From NCBI GenBank assembly GCA_050743075.1, contig JBOGDS010000086.1, positions 1-13,984 of the forward strand: a DNA stretch of 13,984 nucleotides. The letters run 5' to 3'. Positions 13,396 to 13,984 of the stretch are shown piece by piece (positions within the stretch are counted from its first letter, which is position 1; every line of letters begins with the position of its first letter). The notes beneath the pieces were generated by a model. It had not been told where the DNA came from. It searched no databases and worked only from the letters and a program-made list of their open reading frames with translations. This stretch comes from JBOGDS01 sp050743075 (lineage in GTDB: Bacteria; Actinomycetota; Actinomycetes; Jiangellales; Jiangellaceae). The translations under genes and the position numbers were made by a program.

Positions 13396-13862
13396 GTGAC
13401 TCGACCTGGCACCGCGGGCGCCTGGTCGGCGGCGACCTTCGTGGCGCTGCTCGGGCACCTGTTCACCAACGTGACCCAGGCCGGCGCACGCGAGCGGGCC
13501 GCGGCCGACCAGCGGCTCGTCGACGCCGAACGGCTGCGGCTCGCCCAGGAGGTGCACGATGTGATGGGCCACGGGCTGGCCGCGATCCAGATGCAGGCCG
13601 ACATCGCTCTCCACGTGCGGAAGGCCAGGCCCGAGCAGTCCGGCGCCGCCCTCGAGGCCATCAGCCGGGCCAGCGCCGAGGCCCTCGACGAGCTGCGCGC
13701 CACCCTGGCAGTGATCACGCCCGGCCGGGAGAATGCCGCAGTGCTGCGCGCCCCGACCCCCGGACTGGCCCGGCTCGACGCCCTGTGGCAGCGGGTCGAG
13801 GAGGCCGGGCTCGTCGTCGAGGTGACCACCGAAGGAGAGCCCCGTCCGCTCCCGCCCGCCGG
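13396..13862 (+). pseudogene. Truncated sensor histidine kinase (HisKA_3 type)
   Basis: The GTG at 13396 (TAGGG upstream) gives 155 recognisable residues. ERLRLAQEVHDVMGHGLAAI is the HisKA_3 dimerisation and phosphoacceptor region with H54, followed by its second helix (ALEAISRASAEALDELRATL) and the linker to GEPRPLPPA. In NarL-type kinases this continues into VxLAAYRIVQEALTNVxRHA and the HATPase domain; here homology ends at 13860 and the frame runs into unrelated sequence. The N-terminus is also short: one weak hydrophobic segment (SAATFVALLGHLF) instead of several membrane helices, so both ends may be lost. No ATP-binding domain means no autophosphorylation. No response regulator is in the window. 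Confidence 0.75.
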
Positions 13863-13984
13863 GCGCCGGTGTTCCGCGTCGACGTCGCCAGCGGGAATGT
13901 CGTCAGGCTTTCCGGAGACGACGCCGCCTACACCAACCCGGTCGTGTCGTCCGACGGTCGCCACGTGTACGCGCTGCGCACGTC
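13863..13984 (+). pseudogene. Fragment of an S9-type (prolyl oligopeptidase / acylaminoacyl peptidase) beta-propeller, runs off the window
   Basis: In the frame offset from the kinase, the sequence reads APVFRVDVASGNVVRLSGDD, then AYTNPVVSSDGRHVYALRT. This is the strand-turn pattern of WD40/PD40-like propeller blades of S9 peptidases, with the usual V-x-x-G-x-V-x-x-L-T-x and SPDG-like blade turn. There is no start codon or ribosome-binding site before it, so it begins at a break. The alpha/beta-hydrolase catalytic domain would lie beyond the window. The family call rests on about 40 residues. Confidence 0.5.

Overview
The window is high-GC DNA with strongly GC-biased third codon positions. 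The protein families (a mycobacterial-type DisA next to RadA, a short MutY without the C-terminal NUDIX-like domain, EmrB/QacA-type MFS, HisKA_3 kinase, ArsR-SRPBCC regulator, ECF sigma factor) point to an actinobacterium of class Actinomycetia. The number of broken genes suggests a lineage undergoing gene loss. A Frankiales-like, possibly host-associated organism is my weak inference; the sequence does not settle it.

Layout. 1-about 120: the edge of what looks like an IS30-type insertion sequence. 113-350: coding-like debris in three different frames. 475-831 (+): a small TPR protein. 832-1056: a convergent intergenic region with a repeated GCGTGCCATC element and a near-perfect palindrome. 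4503-1057 (-): radA, disA, mutY, a genome-integrity operon (recombination ATPase, c-di-AMP synthase/DNA scanner, A:G mismatch glycosylase). 4580-5334 (+): a VapBC-type toxin-antitoxin pair, divergent from radA. 6808-5335 (-): a Cys-rich conserved protein followed by a class I methyltransferase gene broken by an 8-bp tandem duplication. 6851-7801 (+): Ppx/GppA-family phosphatase.

From 7852 onward gene decay dominates. A VanY-type D,D-carboxypeptidase gene has an in-frame TAG at codon 9 and has lost its 3' end; the convergent DUF1905-type gene has lost its 3' end at the same point, so one deletion probably fused the two. An intact cupin gene follows (9208-8729, -). Next come an ECF sigma-factor pseudogene (two internal deletions and a frameshift) and an ArsR-SRPBCC pseudogene (1-base frameshift and a large internal deletion) whose likely operator is still intact. 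10116-11881 is bounded by about 115-bp imperfect inverted repeats. It contains a tRNA-like T-arm fragment, an intact TetR regulator (11484-10867, -) and coding-like debris. The right-hand repeat carries a perfect palindrome and, with a neighbouring imperfect copy, overlaps a plausible promoter for an intact 14-TM MFS exporter (11942-13369, +), so the TetR-MFS pair is probably a self-contained efflux module. The MFS gene is followed by a histidine kinase that stops after its dimerisation domain and runs at about 13861 into a fragment of an S9-type peptidase propeller in another frame.

I found no complete RNA gene, CRISPR array or intact mobile element. The main results are the series of deletion junctions, the long inverted repeats around tetR and the intact radA-disA-mutY operon. 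No homology search could be run; family calls rest on motifs recognised by eye.
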